NCBI GenBank assembly: GCA_963830065.1
Contig: CAWHLA010000008.1
Coordinates: 124,001-188,000 of the forward strand
Source: JACCZR01 sp963830065
GTDB lineage: Bacteria > Actinomycetota > Thermoleophilia > Solirubrobacterales > Thermoleophilaceae
Direction of reading: 5' to 3'
DNA: 64,000 nucleotides
Shown here piece by piece: positions 7,730 to 16,342 of the stretch (the stretch's first letter is position 1; each line of letters begins with the position of its first letter). The position numbers and the translations under genes were made by a program. The notes under the pieces are model-generated. The model ran no database searches and was not told the origin of the DNA. It saw nothing but the letters and a program-made list of their open reading frames with translations.

Positions 7730-7813
7730 GCGGGCGTGCTGGAATTGGCAGACAGGCCGGGTTTAGGTCCCGGTGCTCGAGAGAGCGTGTGGGTTCGAGT
7801 CCCTCCGCCCGCA
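7730..7813 (+). tRNA. tRNA-Leu (anticodon TAG)
   Basis: An 84-base class II tRNA with acceptor GCGGGCG/CGCCCGC, anticodon stem CCGGG/CCCGG around the loop TTTAGGT, a long variable arm (GCTCGAGAGAGC) and T arm TGGGTTCGAGTCCCT. Discriminator A; CCA not encoded. Confidence 0.93.
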
Positions 7814-7856
7814 TCGGTGGTCCGGCCGGACCACCCACTTAGACTTCCTCCCCCGA

Positions 7857-7930
7857 GGGGCAGTGGCCAAATTGGATAAGGCTCCGGTCTCCAAAACCGG
7901 TGATTCCAGGTTCGAGCCCTGGCTGCCCCG
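7857..7930 (+). tRNA. tRNA-Trp (anticodon CCA)
   Basis: A 74-base cloverleaf with acceptor GGGGCAG/CTGCCCC, anticodon stem CCGGT/ACCGG around the loop CTCCAAA, T arm CCAGGTTCGAGCCCTGG and discriminator G as in other bacterial tRNA-Trp. It lies 43 bases after tRNA-Leu(TAG). The secE gene that often follows tRNA-Trp in actinobacteria is absent here. Confidence 0.92.
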
Positions 7931-7987
7931 CTGACGCGCGCGTGAGAACCGCAGCGCCGTCCTGCACGGAGGCGTACACTGGCGCCG

Positions 7988-8476
7988 ATGGCGGAGACCA
8001 GGCTCGAGCATCCCAACCGGGATAAGGCTGAGTCGAAGGCCACGCGGGCCGCTTGCGTGCTACTGCTCGTGACCAGCGCGGTCCTCGTAACAATCGTGCT
8101 CCTCGGCGGCCTCGCCGAGCTCCAGGGCATGGTCCCGCTGGCCGCCTTCTACGTGATCGTCTACCTGGTCGTGGCGTTCTTCGTCTTGCGCTGGAACCGC
8201 GGGGTGCTGCCGGTCGCCGCGGCCCTGGCGATCCTGCTGGCGGTCTTCGCCGCGATCGCCGCGCCGGCCTGGTTCGCCCGCGACAAGACGGGCTTCGACT
8301 CGCCGGCTCTCGAGCCGAGCATCCTCGGACTGCTCACCGTGATTCTCATCCCCGTCTCTGTCCTGTTGATCGCCTTCGCGCTGCGGGGCTTCCAGCAGGC
8401 GTGGAACGTCGAGGTCGAGGTGACCGACGACGAGCAGGACTACGGCGGCTACGAAGGCCAGCCGAACCCGGCCTAG
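7988..8476 (+). CDS. Four-helix membrane protein, 162 aa
   Basis: Unrecognised. After a charged 20-residue N-terminus (ETRLEHPNRDKAESKATR) come four hydrophobic helices (about 23-45, 50-68, 73-95 and 115-138) and an acidic cytoplasmic tail (VEVTDDEQDYGGYEGQ). TACACT ends 7 bases before the ATG, so the gene appears leaderless. It lies between tRNA-Trp and tRNA-Leu(CAA). The size and tail do not match SecE. Confidence 0.65.
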   Translation: MAETRLEHPNRDKAESKATRAACVLLLVTSAVLVTIVLLGGLAELQGMVPLAAFYVIVYLVVAFFVLRWNRGVLPVAAALAILLAVFAAIAAPAWFARDKTGFDSPALEPSILGLLTVILIPVSVLLIAFALRGFQQAWNVEVEVTDDEQDYGGYEGQPNPA

Positions 8477-8508
8477 CCACCGCAGCCGGATCTAGACTCG
8501 CGTCGCTC

Positions 8509-8591
8509 GCCCGGGTGGCGGAACGGCAGACGCTGTCGACTCAAAATCGATTGCCCGAGAGGGCGTGTGGGTTCGAATCCCACCCCGGGCA
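8509..8591 (+). tRNA. tRNA-Leu (anticodon CAA)
   Basis: An 83-base class II tRNA with acceptor GCCCGGG/CCCGGGC, anticodon stem GTCGA/TCGAT around the loop CTCAAAA, variable arm GCCCGAGAGGGC and T arm TGGGTTCGAATCCCA. Discriminator A followed by CC. Confidence 0.92.
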
Positions 8592-8602
8592 CCTGATGCG
8601 AC

Positions 8603-8608
8603 TAGTGT
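8603..8608 (+). promoter_or_regulatory. -10 box TAGTGT, decides TTG start 8618
   Basis: TAGTGT ends 9 bases before TTG 8618. No ATG or GTG lies in frame near the start of homology and there is no ribosome site upstream of the TTG, so a leaderless TTG start is proposed. Confidence 0.5.
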
Positions 8609-8617
8609 GCCCGCCTC

Positions 8618-9850
8618 TTGGAGGTCCGAGCGGGGATAGAGGGGCTGGTCGAGGGAGGCAGCCGCAGGGCCGGCAGTGATGCCGAGCGGCGTGCCGCCGG
8701 TCAGGTCGAGGGACGGCTCGCGGAGATGGGGCGCGAAGTCGAGGTCGAGTCGATCCACATCTATCCGCGCTGGGCCGTCGTCCACCTGATCCACGCGTTC
8801 GTGGCGGTGATCGGCAGCCTCATCTCGGTGGCGATTCCCGCCGTCGGCTTCGGCCTGGTCCTTCTCGCCACCCTGTCCGCCTTCGGCGACGCGAGCGGCC
8901 TGTTTCGCCCGCTGCGCCGCCTCACCGGCCGCCGCGCCTCCCAGAACGTCTTCTCGCCCGAGAGCGATGACCACGACGGCACGATCGTCCTCGTCGCCCA
9001 CCTCGACACCGCGCGCGGGGGCATGGTCTTCTCGCGCGGCGTGCAGGAGCGGCTGGCCACGCTCGGCAGCCGGATCAAGCGGCCGATCGGCCCGTTCGTC
9101 CCGTTCATGGCAACCCTGCTCTTGCTGCTGGTCTGCACCTTCATCCGCGTGCTGGGCCAGAAGGGCAACGTGCTCACCGCCGTCCAGCTGCTGCCCACCG
9201 TCGCGCTGATCGTGGCCATCGTCGCGCTGCTCGACGCGGCGGCCTCCGCCCCCGTGCCGGGCGCCAACGACAACGCCTCTGGCGTCGCCACCGTTCTCGG
9301 CCTGGCCGAGCGCTTCGGCGGCCAGCTCGATCACTTCGCCGTCTGGGTGCTCATCACCGGCGGCCAGGAGTCCTTCGGGCTGGGCATGAAGGCCTTCCTC
9401 AAGAGGCACAAGGCCGACCTCGACAAGGAGCGCACCGTGTTCATCAACGTGGACGAGGTGGGCGCAGGCACAGTTCGCTACGGGCAGCGGGAGGGCCTCA
9501 TCCTGCCCGGCAAGTCGCACCCGCAGCTGTTCCAGATCGCCGAGCAGATCGCCGAGGACGACGGCGAGGACGGTTCCTTCGGAGCCAAGCCACTCATCCT
9601 GCGCACGCCCACCGACGCGTCCATCGCCCGGGCCGCCGGCTTTCCCGCCATCACGGTCGCGTGCCGCAACGCCGTCGGCTACGTCCCCCATCACCACCAG
9701 GCCAGCGACACGCTCGACAACATCGACGACGAGTCGCTGGAGCGCGCCTCCGGCTTTACGGCGGAGCTGATCCAGCGGCTCGACGCGGAGGTCGGGCCCG
9801 ACCTGGACGCCAAGCAGACCCTCCTCGCCGAAGACGACGCCGACGCCTGA
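8618..9850 (+). CDS. Membrane-embedded M28-family peptidase, catalytic Glu replaced by Gln
   Basis: A 410-residue protein with the M28 (aminopeptidase Y/S-like) layout interrupted by hydrophobic helices at about 50-85 and 160-210. The zinc ligands are present: HLDTA (His, Asp), PGANDNASGVA (bridging Asp), the second Glu of GGQES, the Asp of NVDEVG, and HHHQASDTLD (His). In the pair that is normally Glu-Glu the first residue, the general base, is Gln (GGQESFG). The paralogue ending at 13603 has GGEEAG at the same place. It may bind zinc and substrate without hydrolysing it, or be a weak peptidase. TTG start supported by a -10 box. Confidence 0.78.
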   Translation: MEVRAGIEGLVEGGSRRAGSDAERRAAGQVEGRLAEMGREVEVESIHIYPRWAVVHLIHAFVAVIGSLISVAIPAVGFGLVLLATLSAFGDASGLFRPLRRLTGRRASQNVFSPESDDHDGTIVLVAHLDTARGGMVFSRGVQERLATLGSRIKRPIGPFVPFMATLLLLLVCTFIRVLGQKGNVLTAVQLLPTVALIVAIVALLDAAASAPVPGANDNASGVATVLGLAERFGGQLDHFAVWVLITGGQESFGLGMKAFLKRHKADLDKERTVFINVDEVGAGTVRYGQREGLILPGKSHPQLFQIAEQIAEDDGEDGSFGAKPLILRTPTDASIARAAGFPAITVACRNAVGYVPHHHQASDTLDNIDDESLERASGFTAELIQRLDAEVGPDLDAKQTLLAEDDADA

Positions 9851-9857
9851 CCGGCCC

Positions 9858-10208
9858 GTGCTCCAGCACGTCGCCCTCGAGCTGGACCGGAAGGATCGCG
9901 AGGCGGCGGAGAGGTTCTGGACGATCCTGGGCTTCGAGACCGTCGATCCGCCGCCCTCGCTGCGCGAGCGGGCCTCGTGGCTGCAGCGCGGCCCGACGCA
10001 GATCCACCTGTACTTCACCGACGACCCGATCGCCCCGCCCCGGGGCCACGCCGCGGTGGTGGCCGAGGACTACGAGGCCACGCTGGCGGCGCTGAGAGAG
10101 GCCGGCTACGAGCCCGATCCCCGCGCCGAGCACTGGGGCGCCCCGCGCGCCTTCGTGCAGGCGCCCGGCGGGCACCGGGTCGAGGTGATGGCCGCCCCGC
10201 CCGGCTAG
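9858..10208 (+). CDS. VOC-superfamily (glyoxalase/dioxygenase fold) protein
   Basis: A 116-residue protein with the beta-alpha-beta-beta-beta pattern of the vicinal oxygen chelate fold: LQHVALELDRKDREAAERFW at the start, a central LYFTDDP, and the last strand GGHRVEVMAAPPG with a C-terminal Glu metal-ligand position (RVEVM). GTG start 7 bases after the peptidase stop, so the two are probably co-transcribed. The substrate cannot be assigned. Its stop overlaps that of the convergent dehydrogenase gene by four bases. Confidence 0.75.
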   Translation: MLQHVALELDRKDREAAERFWTILGFETVDPPPSLRERASWLQRGPTQIHLYFTDDPIAPPRGHAAVVAEDYEATLAALREAGYEPDPRAEHWGAPRAFVQAPGGHRVEVMAAPPG

Positions 10209-11089
10209 CCGAGCCCGGGGTTCGCGACCGGGGCGTCGCCCGAGTAGTCGTAGAAGCCCATGCCGGACTTCTTGCCGTACCAGCCCGCCGCGAGCATCTT
10301 GCGAAGGGTCGGCGGCTGGGCGAAGCGGCGCTCGGCGAACTCCTGGTACATCACGCCGCAGATCGCGCCCATGGTGTCCAGCCCCACGAAGTCGGCCAGC
10401 GTAAGCGGCCCCATCGGGTGCCCGGCCCCGGCCTTCATCGCCTCGTCGATCTCCGACACCGAGCCCACGCCCTCCTCGAAGGCGCGAATGGCGTCGAGCA
10501 TGTAGGGCACCAGCAGGCGGTTGACAATGAAGCCGGCCTTGTCCTTGGTGGGGGTGCCGAGCTTGCCGTTGGCCTTCGCGAACTCGACGCCGGCCTCGAA
10601 GGTCTCGTCGGAGGTGGTGACGGCTCGCACGACCTCGACCAGCTTCATCACCTGCGCCGGGTTGAAGTAGTGCAGCCCCAGGAACTTCTCGGGCCGTGAG
10701 GTGGAGGCAGCCTGGTCGATGACGGGCAGCGACGAGGTGTTGGTGGCGAAGATGGCCTCGGCCTTGACGATGCCGTCCACCTCGCGCCACATCTCGAGCT
10801 TGAGCGCCAGGTCCTCGGTGATCGCCTCGATCACCAGGTCGCAATCGGCCAGGTCGCCGTAGTCGGTGGTGCCCTGGATGCGCTCCTTGAGGGCATCGGC
10901 ATCCGACTGCTCGGCGCGGCCCTTCTCCACCGCGCGCGCGAGCTGCTTGTCGATGCGCCCGATGCCCTTCTCGAGCTTTGCGTCGTCCACTTCCCGCAGG
11001 ACGACCTCGTAGCCCGACTGTGCCGCCACCTGTGCGATTCCGTGGCCCATGAGCCCGGCGCCCACGACGCCCACCTTCTGTATCTGCAC
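10205..11089 (-). CDS. 3-hydroxybutyryl-CoA dehydrogenase
   Basis: A 294-residue NAD(P)-dependent 3-hydroxyacyl-CoA dehydrogenase. The Rossmann fold starts at residue 4 (KVGVVGAGLMGHGIAQVAA). Signature and active-site regions are ATNTSSLP, the catalytic His in GLHYFNPAQVMKLVE, and the C-terminal domain GPLTLADFVGLDT and GMGFYDY. It oxidises 3-hydroxyacyl-CoA to 3-oxoacyl-CoA in fatty acid or butyrate metabolism. GTG 11089 is chosen because GGAGG lies 8 bases upstream; the frame stays open further upstream through the antisense of the hydratase gene. Divergent from the enoyl-CoA hydratase, with which it forms two consecutive steps. Confidence 0.92.
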   Translation of the reverse strand: MQIQKVGVVGAGLMGHGIAQVAAQSGYEVVLREVDDAKLEKGIGRIDKQLARAVEKGRAEQSDADALKERIQGTTDYGDLADCDLVIEAITEDLALKLEMWREVDGIVKAEAIFATNTSSLPVIDQAASTSRPEKFLGLHYFNPAQVMKLVEVVRAVTTSDETFEAGVEFAKANGKLGTPTKDKAGFIVNRLLVPYMLDAIRAFEEGVGSVSEIDEAMKAGAGHPMGPLTLADFVGLDTMGAICGVMYQEFAERRFAQPPTLRKMLAAGWYGKKSGMGFYDYSGDAPVANPGLG

Positions 11090-11137
11090 TAGCGTTGCCT
11101 CCACTTTCTGATCGACGAGCGCGGGGAGCCTATCCAC

Positions 11138-11917
11138 ATGTCCGTAGTCACAACCGAGGACCGCGGAGCGGTGCGCCACGTGGTCCTGAACCGCCCCGAG
11201 AAGCGCAACGCGATGAACGGCGAACTGGTCCTCGCGCTGGGCTCGGCACTCGAGGAGGCGGCAGCCGACGAGTCGGTCCGCTGCGTCGTGGTCCGCGGCG
11301 AGGGGGCCATGTTCTCCTCGGGGATGGACCTGGGGGACCTCAAGACCCTCAGCGACGCGCCCGAGAAGCTGCGCAGCTTCCGCCGGCCCATCCTCAACTA
11401 CTGGAACCTGCTGGAGGAAATGCCCAAGCCGACGATCGTGCAGATCCACGGCGCGTGCCTGGGCGGGGCGTTCGAGCTCGCGCTCGCCGCGGACTTCCGC
11501 GTCATGGCCGAGGAGGCCTTCGCCGGGATCATGGAGGTGCGCGTGGGGCTGCTCCCCGACGTCGGCGGCTGCTCGCGGCTGCCCGCTGTGGTGGGCCTGG
11601 GCCGCGCGAAGGAGCTGATCATGACCGGCAAGGTGATCGACGGCCACGAGGCCCACCGGATCGGGTTTGCCAACCGCATCGGCCCCGCCGAGGAGCTGGA
11701 CGCTGTCACCGAGGGCTTCGCCAACGAGCTGCTGGCCTGCGCCCCGCAGGCCGTGGGGCTGGCCAAGCGCGTGATGGACGCCGCGGCCAAGCCAGCCCTG
11801 GCCGCCACGCTCGAACAGGAGGTCGCCGCGCAGCAGCTGCTCGCGGCCAGCGACGACTTCGCCGAGGGCACGCGGGCCTTCCTCGAGAAGCGCGACCCGG
11901 AGTTCGCCGGGCACTAG
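11138..11917 (+). CDS. Enoyl-CoA hydratase/isomerase
   Basis: A 259-residue crotonase-fold protein. The first oxyanion-hole segment is MFSSGMDLGDL, the second is GACLGGAFELALAADF, and the active-site region is MEVRVGLLPDVGGCSRLP. In classical hydratases two glutamates act; here the first is in the MEVRVG stretch and the second position is Asp (LPDVGG), a substitution also seen in hydrolases and isomerases of the family, so the exact reaction is uncertain. A GGGGAG ribosome site lies 9 bases upstream. It might act in beta-oxidation or in the methylglutaconyl-CoA step of leucine breakdown. Confidence 0.85.
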   Translation: MSVVTTEDRGAVRHVVLNRPEKRNAMNGELVLALGSALEEAAADESVRCVVVRGEGAMFSSGMDLGDLKTLSDAPEKLRSFRRPILNYWNLLEEMPKPTIVQIHGACLGGAFELALAADFRVMAEEAFAGIMEVRVGLLPDVGGCSRLPAVVGLGRAKELIMTGKVIDGHEAHRIGFANRIGPAEELDAVTEGFANELLACAPQAVGLAKRVMDAAAKPALAATLEQEVAAQQLLAASDDFAEGTRAFLEKRDPEFAGH

Positions 11918-11921
11918 GACG

Positions 11922-13262
11922 ATGGGGGCGGCCCCGCAACCGCCGGAGACGAAATACGCGCGCAGCGGCGACGCGCACATCGCCTACCAGGTCCACGGCG
12001 ACGGCGAGCGCGACATCGTGGCCATCCCCGGGTTCGCCAGCCACCTGGAGCTGTTCTGGGAGAGCCCGGCCTGGCGAAAGTCCTTCCAGCGCCTCGCCTC
12101 ATTCGGCCGGCTGGTGGTCTTCGACCGGCGGGGGACCGGCATGTCGGACCCGGTGACCGAGCCCCCGACGCTCGAGCAGCGCATGGACGACGTGCGCGCC
12201 GTGATGGATGCCGCGGGCTCCGAGCGCGCCGCCCTGATCGGGCTGTCGGAGGGGGTGCCCATGAGCATCCTCTTCGCCGCGACCTATCCGGAGCGCTGCG
12301 AGGCGCTCGTCCTCTACGGGGGGATGGCTCGGGCCACCCAGGCCGAGGACTACCCGTACGGATCGACTGAGCAGGCCCTGGCGGAGTCGGGCCAGGAGCT
12401 CCTGCTCCCGCACTGGGGCGAGGGCGCGACCATCGAGGTCAGCGCGCCGAGCCAGGCGGACAACCCCGAGGTCCGAGCGTTCACGGCCCGCCTGGAGCGC
12501 ATGAGCATCAGCCCCGGCATGCTCGCGAGGGTCGCTCAGATGTTCGTGGAGACCGACGTCCGCGACGTGGTCCCGAGCGTTCATGTCCCGGCGCTGGTCC
12601 TCCATCGTCGCCACGACCGGCTCGTCAACGTGCGCCACAGCCGCTGGCTGGCCGAACACCTTCCCGACGCCAAGCTCGTCGAGATCGCCGGCGACGACCA
12701 CATTCCCTGGTACCAGGACCCTGAGCTGACGCTGGGAGAGATCGAGGAGTTCCTCACCGGCAGCCGCGCCGAGCCCGATCCCGACCGGATGCTCGCCACT
12801 GTCCTGTTCACCGACATCGTCGACTCCACCCGCACCGCGGCCGAGGTCGGGGACCGGCGCTGGCACCAGGTGCTCGACCGCCACGACGAGACCGTGAGAA
12901 AGGCGATCGAGCGCTTCGGCGGCCGCGCGGTGAAGTCGACCGGGGACGGCTTCTTGGCCACCTTCGACGGCCCGGCGCGCGCCATCCGCTGCGCCCGAGC
13001 GATCATCGACGCCTCGGAGCAGCAGGGCGTCCGCGTACGTGCCGGCCTGCACACAGGCGAGATCGAGGTCATCGGCGACGACATCGGCGGCATCGGAGTC
13101 CACATCGCTGCTCGGGTGAGCGCGCAGTCCGGGCCGGGCGAGGTGCTCGTGTCGCGGACGGTGAAGGACCTCGTCGCCGGATCGGGGCTCGGGTTCTCCG
13201 AGCGCGGAACCCACCAGCTCAAGGGCGTTCCCGACGAGTGGGAGCTGTACGAGGCGGTCTAG
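11922..13262 (+). CDS. Alpha/beta hydrolase fused to class III adenylate/guanylate cyclase domain
   Basis: A 446-residue two-domain protein. Residues about 10-275 are an alpha/beta hydrolase with nucleophile GLSEG, acid in RRHDRLV and His in GDDHIPW. Residues about 285-446 are a class III cyclase domain: first metal Asp in LFTDIVDST, Lys and second Asp in VKSTGDGFLATF. The transition-state segment GVHIAARV has His where Asn is usual, with Arg kept. Such fusions are frequent in soil actinobacteria and may couple a small-molecule signal to cAMP. It starts 4 bases after the hydratase stop and is likely in its operon. Confidence 0.88.
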   Translation: MGAAPQPPETKYARSGDAHIAYQVHGDGERDIVAIPGFASHLELFWESPAWRKSFQRLASFGRLVVFDRRGTGMSDPVTEPPTLEQRMDDVRAVMDAAGSERAALIGLSEGVPMSILFAATYPERCEALVLYGGMARATQAEDYPYGSTEQALAESGQELLLPHWGEGATIEVSAPSQADNPEVRAFTARLERMSISPGMLARVAQMFVETDVRDVVPSVHVPALVLHRRHDRLVNVRHSRWLAEHLPDAKLVEIAGDDHIPWYQDPELTLGEIEEFLTGSRAEPDPDRMLATVLFTDIVDSTRTAAEVGDRRWHQVLDRHDETVRKAIERFGGRAVKSTGDGFLATFDGPARAIRCARAIIDASEQQGVRVRAGLHTGEIEVIGDDIGGIGVHIAARVSAQSGPGEVLVSRTVKDLVAGSGLGFSERGTHQLKGVPDEWELYEAV

Positions 13263-13612
13263 GCCTTGAGCAGGTAGAAGGCGCCGGCCAGGGTCGAGGA
13301 CGCGGCCACGCCCAGCACGACGTTGCGCATGGGCGCGCTTGGGCCGGACAGGGTGGCCGCGAAGTCCACGGAGTCGGCCGCGATGCCCGCCAGGAGCCAG
13401 GGCCGGAGCGCCTTGGGGTCGCCGGCCGTGGCGGTGATGCCCGCGCCGATGACCAGGTCGCGGATCCCGAGCGCCTTCACCAGCACCTGGGCGCCGCGGC
13501 CGTCGGCCTCGCCGCCCACCCAGCCGTAGGCGCTGTCGGGCTTGGCCAGTAGGAGAGCGCCGACTCCGACGCGCCCCAGGCCCGCCTGCCTGATGGCCGT
13601 GCTCAGCTCCAT
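13259..13612 (-). CDS. Small membrane protein, 117 aa
   Basis: An unrecognised protein of 117 residues with three or four weakly hydrophobic helices (VGVGALLLAKPDSAYGWVG, LVIGAGITATAGD, WLLAGIAADSVDFAATL, VVLGVAASSTLAGAFYLL). The pattern recalls DUF4267-type membrane proteins, without certainty. Its ATG overlaps the end of the upstream peptidase gene by ten bases, so translation is probably coupled. Its stop overlaps the convergent cyclase stop by four bases. Confidence 0.6.
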   Translation of the reverse strand: MELSTAIRQAGLGRVGVGALLLAKPDSAYGWVGGEADGRGAQVLVKALGIRDLVIGAGITATAGDPKALRPWLLAGIAADSVDFAATLSGPSAPMRNVVLGVAASSTLAGAFYLLKA

Positions 13613-14655
13613 GCGAGCGCGAGCCTAACCACCAAGCGCACACACGCGTCGACTGACGCGTGGTCGACGTGCTCGGGCACGTCGCTGGGAAGGTGGTAGT
13701 GCGGGAAGCCGCCGTCCTTCACCGACAGGACGGATGCTGTGGGCAGCCCGCGCAGCCGAGCGAGCACCGGGTCGGTCCAGGCTCCGAGCCGCCAGCGCTT
13801 GAGCTGGACGCCGGCATCGTGGGCGGCGCGCTCGACCAGCGCCACGTCGGGCTCGCGGTAACGCACCGGCCACAACCCGCCTTCGGCTTCGAGCACCACC
13901 GGTTCGCCGGAGCCGACCGTGTCGAGGCCCAGCACGAACGAGGTGTCGGGGTCGAGCTCGTGGGCGCCCAGCCAGGCGTCCATGCCGTCCATGCCGGCCT
14001 CCTCCCCGCCGGGGAAGACGGCCATCACCTCCAGCCCCTCGGGGCGATCGCCGGCCAGCTGCGCCAGCGCGGCCATCACTGCCGCCACGCCGCTGGCGTT
14101 GTCGTTGGCCCCCGGGACCACGTCCGCCCGCGAGCCGTGGAGCACGATCGCGGCGGCGAGGGTGAGGACGGCGCGGGCCGGGCGGAGCCCTAGCGCCACT
14201 GCCGCGAGGGCCACCTCTGGCAGCAGGGCAAGCGAGGGCCGCCGGCCGGTGCGCTGGGCGCGGCGGTCGCCCGCAGCCAGCAGGCGCGGGTGGAACGCGA
14301 TCCCGGTCCGGGCCGCGTCGTGGTGGGCCACCAGGACCAGCGTGCGCTCGCGCTCCCCGCGCGCGGGGAGCCGGCCGGTCACGTTCGCGCCCTCGCGGCC
14401 GGGCAGCCGGCGGCGCAGAAGCCGCCGGCGGCCGGAGTATTCGAGCTCGAAAAGGGCGAGGGCAACAGCCGCCGGCAGGCGCCGGCCGAGCGCGCCCAGC
14501 GCGAAGAGGATCGCGTGCGAGGGCCCGTAATGAGGCGCCCCGCGGTAGGGCTCGACCGCCACGTCCTCCGCGCCCAGCTCGCGCAGCCTGCCCGCCACCC
14601 ACTCCGCCGAGCGCCTCTCCCCCTCGCTCGCGGACGGGCGCTCCATGGCCGCCAA
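13603..14655 (-). CDS. M28-family zinc peptidase
   Basis: A protein of about 350 residues with all M28 residues: VAHHDAA (His, Asp), PGANDNASGVA (Asp), PGGEEAG (catalytic Glu and ligand Glu), GLDTVGSG (Asp) and FPHYHLPSDVPEHVD (His). Hydrophobic segments around residues 50-70 and 150-185 interrupt the first half, as in the paralogue at 8618. It should release N-terminal residues from peptides. The start is uncertain: TTG 14655 has GGAGG 11 bases upstream, ATG 14646 is an alternative, and homology-like sequence begins just before. It follows HMG-CoA lyase by 17 bases. Confidence 0.8.
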   Translation of the reverse strand: MAAMERPSASEGERRSAEWVAGRLRELGAEDVAVEPYRGAPHYGPSHAILFALGALGRRLPAAVALALFELEYSGRRRLLRRRLPGREGANVTGRLPARGERERTLVLVAHHDAARTGIAFHPRLLAAGDRRAQRTGRRPSLALLPEVALAAVALGLRPARAVLTLAAAIVLHGSRADVVPGANDNASGVAAVMAALAQLAGDRPEGLEVMAVFPGGEEAGMDGMDAWLGAHELDPDTSFVLGLDTVGSGEPVVLEAEGGLWPVRYREPDVALVERAAHDAGVQLKRWRLGAWTDPVLARLRGLPTASVLSVKDGGFPHYHLPSDVPEHVDHASVDACVRLVVRLALAWS

Positions 14656-14672
14656 TGCGGCGATGTCCTCCG

Positions 14673-15569
14673 CTATCGGTGCCAGTCGACCGGCCCCGCG
14701 GTGAGCACGTGGCTGCCCAGCGGCCGGCCCAGCACCTTCTGCGCCTCGCGGGCGCATTCCACCAGCCGCTCGAGATCGACGCCCGTTGGGTGCCCCATCT
14801 CGTGGAGCATCGAGACGAGGTCCTCGGTGGCGATGTTGCCCGTGGCCCCCTTCGGCACCGGACAGCCGCCCAGCTCGCCGAACGAGCTCTCGAAGGACCG
14901 CACGCCCGCCTCCAGCGCGGCTAGCACGTTGGCCAGGCCCTGGCCGCGGGTGTTGTGGAAGTGCGCGGTCAGCTCGGCGCCGAGCGACGCCTCGTCGAAG
15001 AACCGGCGCACCTGCGCGGGGTTGGCCATCCCGGTGGTGTCGCCGAACCCCACCTCCTCGCAGCCGGCGTCGACCAGTCGGCGGGCGATGCCCATGACGC
15101 GCTCGACCGGCACGTCGCCCTCGTACGGGCACCCGAACGACACCGAGATCACGCCCTCGCAGCGCAGACCCTCCTCGCGGGCCCGGGCGACCGTGCGCTC
15201 GATCCCCTGCAGCGACTCCTCCACCGAGCGATTCACGTTCTTCTGGTTGTGGGTCTCGCTCGCCGAGAGGAACAGGCTGACCTCGGAGAAGCGGTCGCGC
15301 TGCTCCAGCGCCCGCTCCAGGCCCCTCTCGTTGGGGATCAGCACCGAGACGGCCACATCCTCGGGGATGTCGGCGGCGGCCAGCACTTCACCGCCGTCGG
15401 CGAGCTGGGGAATCACGTCGGCCCGCACGAAGCTCGTGACCTCCAGGCGGCGCAACCCGGTGCGGGCGAGCATCTCCACCAGCCGCACCTTCTCGGGCGT
15501 GGGGATGATCTCCGGCTCGTTCTGGAAGCCATCCCGGGGGCCGACCTCGCGGACCTTGACCTGATCCAT
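14673..15569 (-). CDS. mvaB: Hydroxymethylglutaryl-CoA lyase
   Basis: A 298-residue DRE-TIM metallolyase. It begins VKVREVGPRDGFQNE (metal-binding Asp), has the His pair in TAHFHNTRGQGLANV and the active-site loop cysteine in GELGGCPVPKGATGNIATE. It cleaves 3-hydroxy-3-methylglutaryl-CoA to acetyl-CoA and acetoacetate, the last step of leucine degradation. It begins 3 bases after the SDR stop (TAG, GGG, ATG). With the carboxylase, dehydrogenase and deaminating genes at 25-35 kb it covers most of a leucine route. Confidence 0.93.
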   Translation of the reverse strand: MDQVKVREVGPRDGFQNEPEIIPTPEKVRLVEMLARTGLRRLEVTSFVRADVIPQLADGGEVLAAADIPEDVAVSVLIPNERGLERALEQRDRFSEVSLFLSASETHNQKNVNRSVEESLQGIERTVARAREEGLRCEGVISVSFGCPYEGDVPVERVMGIARRLVDAGCEEVGFGDTTGMANPAQVRRFFDEASLGAELTAHFHNTRGQGLANVLAALEAGVRSFESSFGELGGCPVPKGATGNIATEDLVSMLHEMGHPTGVDLERLVECAREAQKVLGRPLGSHVLTAGPVDWHR

Positions 15570-15572
15570 CCC

Positions 15573-16322
15573 CTAGATCATGCCCAGGCCGCCGCTCACC
15601 CCGAGCGTCTCGCCGGTGATGAACGAGGCGTCGTCGGAGGCGAGGAAGACGATCGCGGCGGCTACCTCGTCGGGCTCGCCCGGCCGGCCCATCGCCGTAG
15701 CGGCCACCATCCCCTTCGCGAAGCGGGCGCTGAGGGCGTCGCCCTCGCCGAGCCGCTCGAACATCGACGTGCGGATCGGCCCCGGCGCCACGGCGTTGCA
15801 GGTGACCCCGTAGCGCGACGACTCGCGCGCGATGGTCTTCGTGAAGCCGATCACGCCCGCCTTCGCCGCGCTGTAGGCGCCGGCCACCTGGGAGCCCACG
15901 CGGCCCGCCTCGGAGGCGACGTTCACGATGCGCCCGTAGCCGCGCTCCTGCATGCCGCTGATTAGCCCGTGGGTGACCAGCATCACGCCCCGGAGGTCGA
16001 TCTCCAGTACCGGGTCCCACTGCTCGGGGGTGGTGTTGGCAAAGAAGCCACCCTCCCCCTCGATGCCGGCGTTGTTGACCAGCACGTCCACCGGTCCCAG
16101 CTCGGCCTCGGCGGCCTCGACGGCCGCTCCCACCGACTCGGCGCTGCGCACGTCGAGCTCGAGCGGAAGGCCGTCGATCTCGCCGGCCACTCCGGCTGCC
16201 GCCTCGCGAGTCACGTCGGTCACCGCCACGCGGGCGCCTTCGGCGGCCAGTCGGCGACAGGTGGCCGATCCGATGCCGCCCGAGCCCCCGGTGACCAGCG
16301 CGGTCTTGCCTTCGAGCCTCAC
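15573..16322 (-). CDS. SDR-family oxidoreductase (FabG-like)
   Basis: A 249-residue classical short-chain dehydrogenase: VTGGSGGIGSATCRRL cofactor loop, DVT after strand 3, NNAGIEGEG, catalytic Ser in VNVASEAGRV and YSAAKAGVIGFTK (Tyr-x3-Lys). It ends GETLGVSGGLGMI as in FabG-like 3-oxoacyl reductases. GTG 16322 is chosen because TAGGGT on the minus strand (16331-16336) ends 8 bases upstream, pointing to leaderless expression. Probably forms an operon with HMG-CoA lyase and the M28 peptidase. Substrate unknown, perhaps a hydroxyacyl-CoA. Confidence 0.88.
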   Translation of the reverse strand: MRLEGKTALVTGGSGGIGSATCRRLAAEGARVAVTDVTREAAAGVAGEIDGLPLELDVRSAESVGAAVEAAEAELGPVDVLVNNAGIEGEGGFFANTTPEQWDPVLEIDLRGVMLVTHGLISGMQERGYGRIVNVASEAGRVGSQVAGAYSAAKAGVIGFTKTIARESSRYGVTCNAVAPGPIRTSMFERLGEGDALSARFAKGMVAATAMGRPGEPDEVAAAIVFLASDDASFITGETLGVSGGLGMI

Positions 16323-16342
16323 GGAGCCGGACCCTACCCGCG

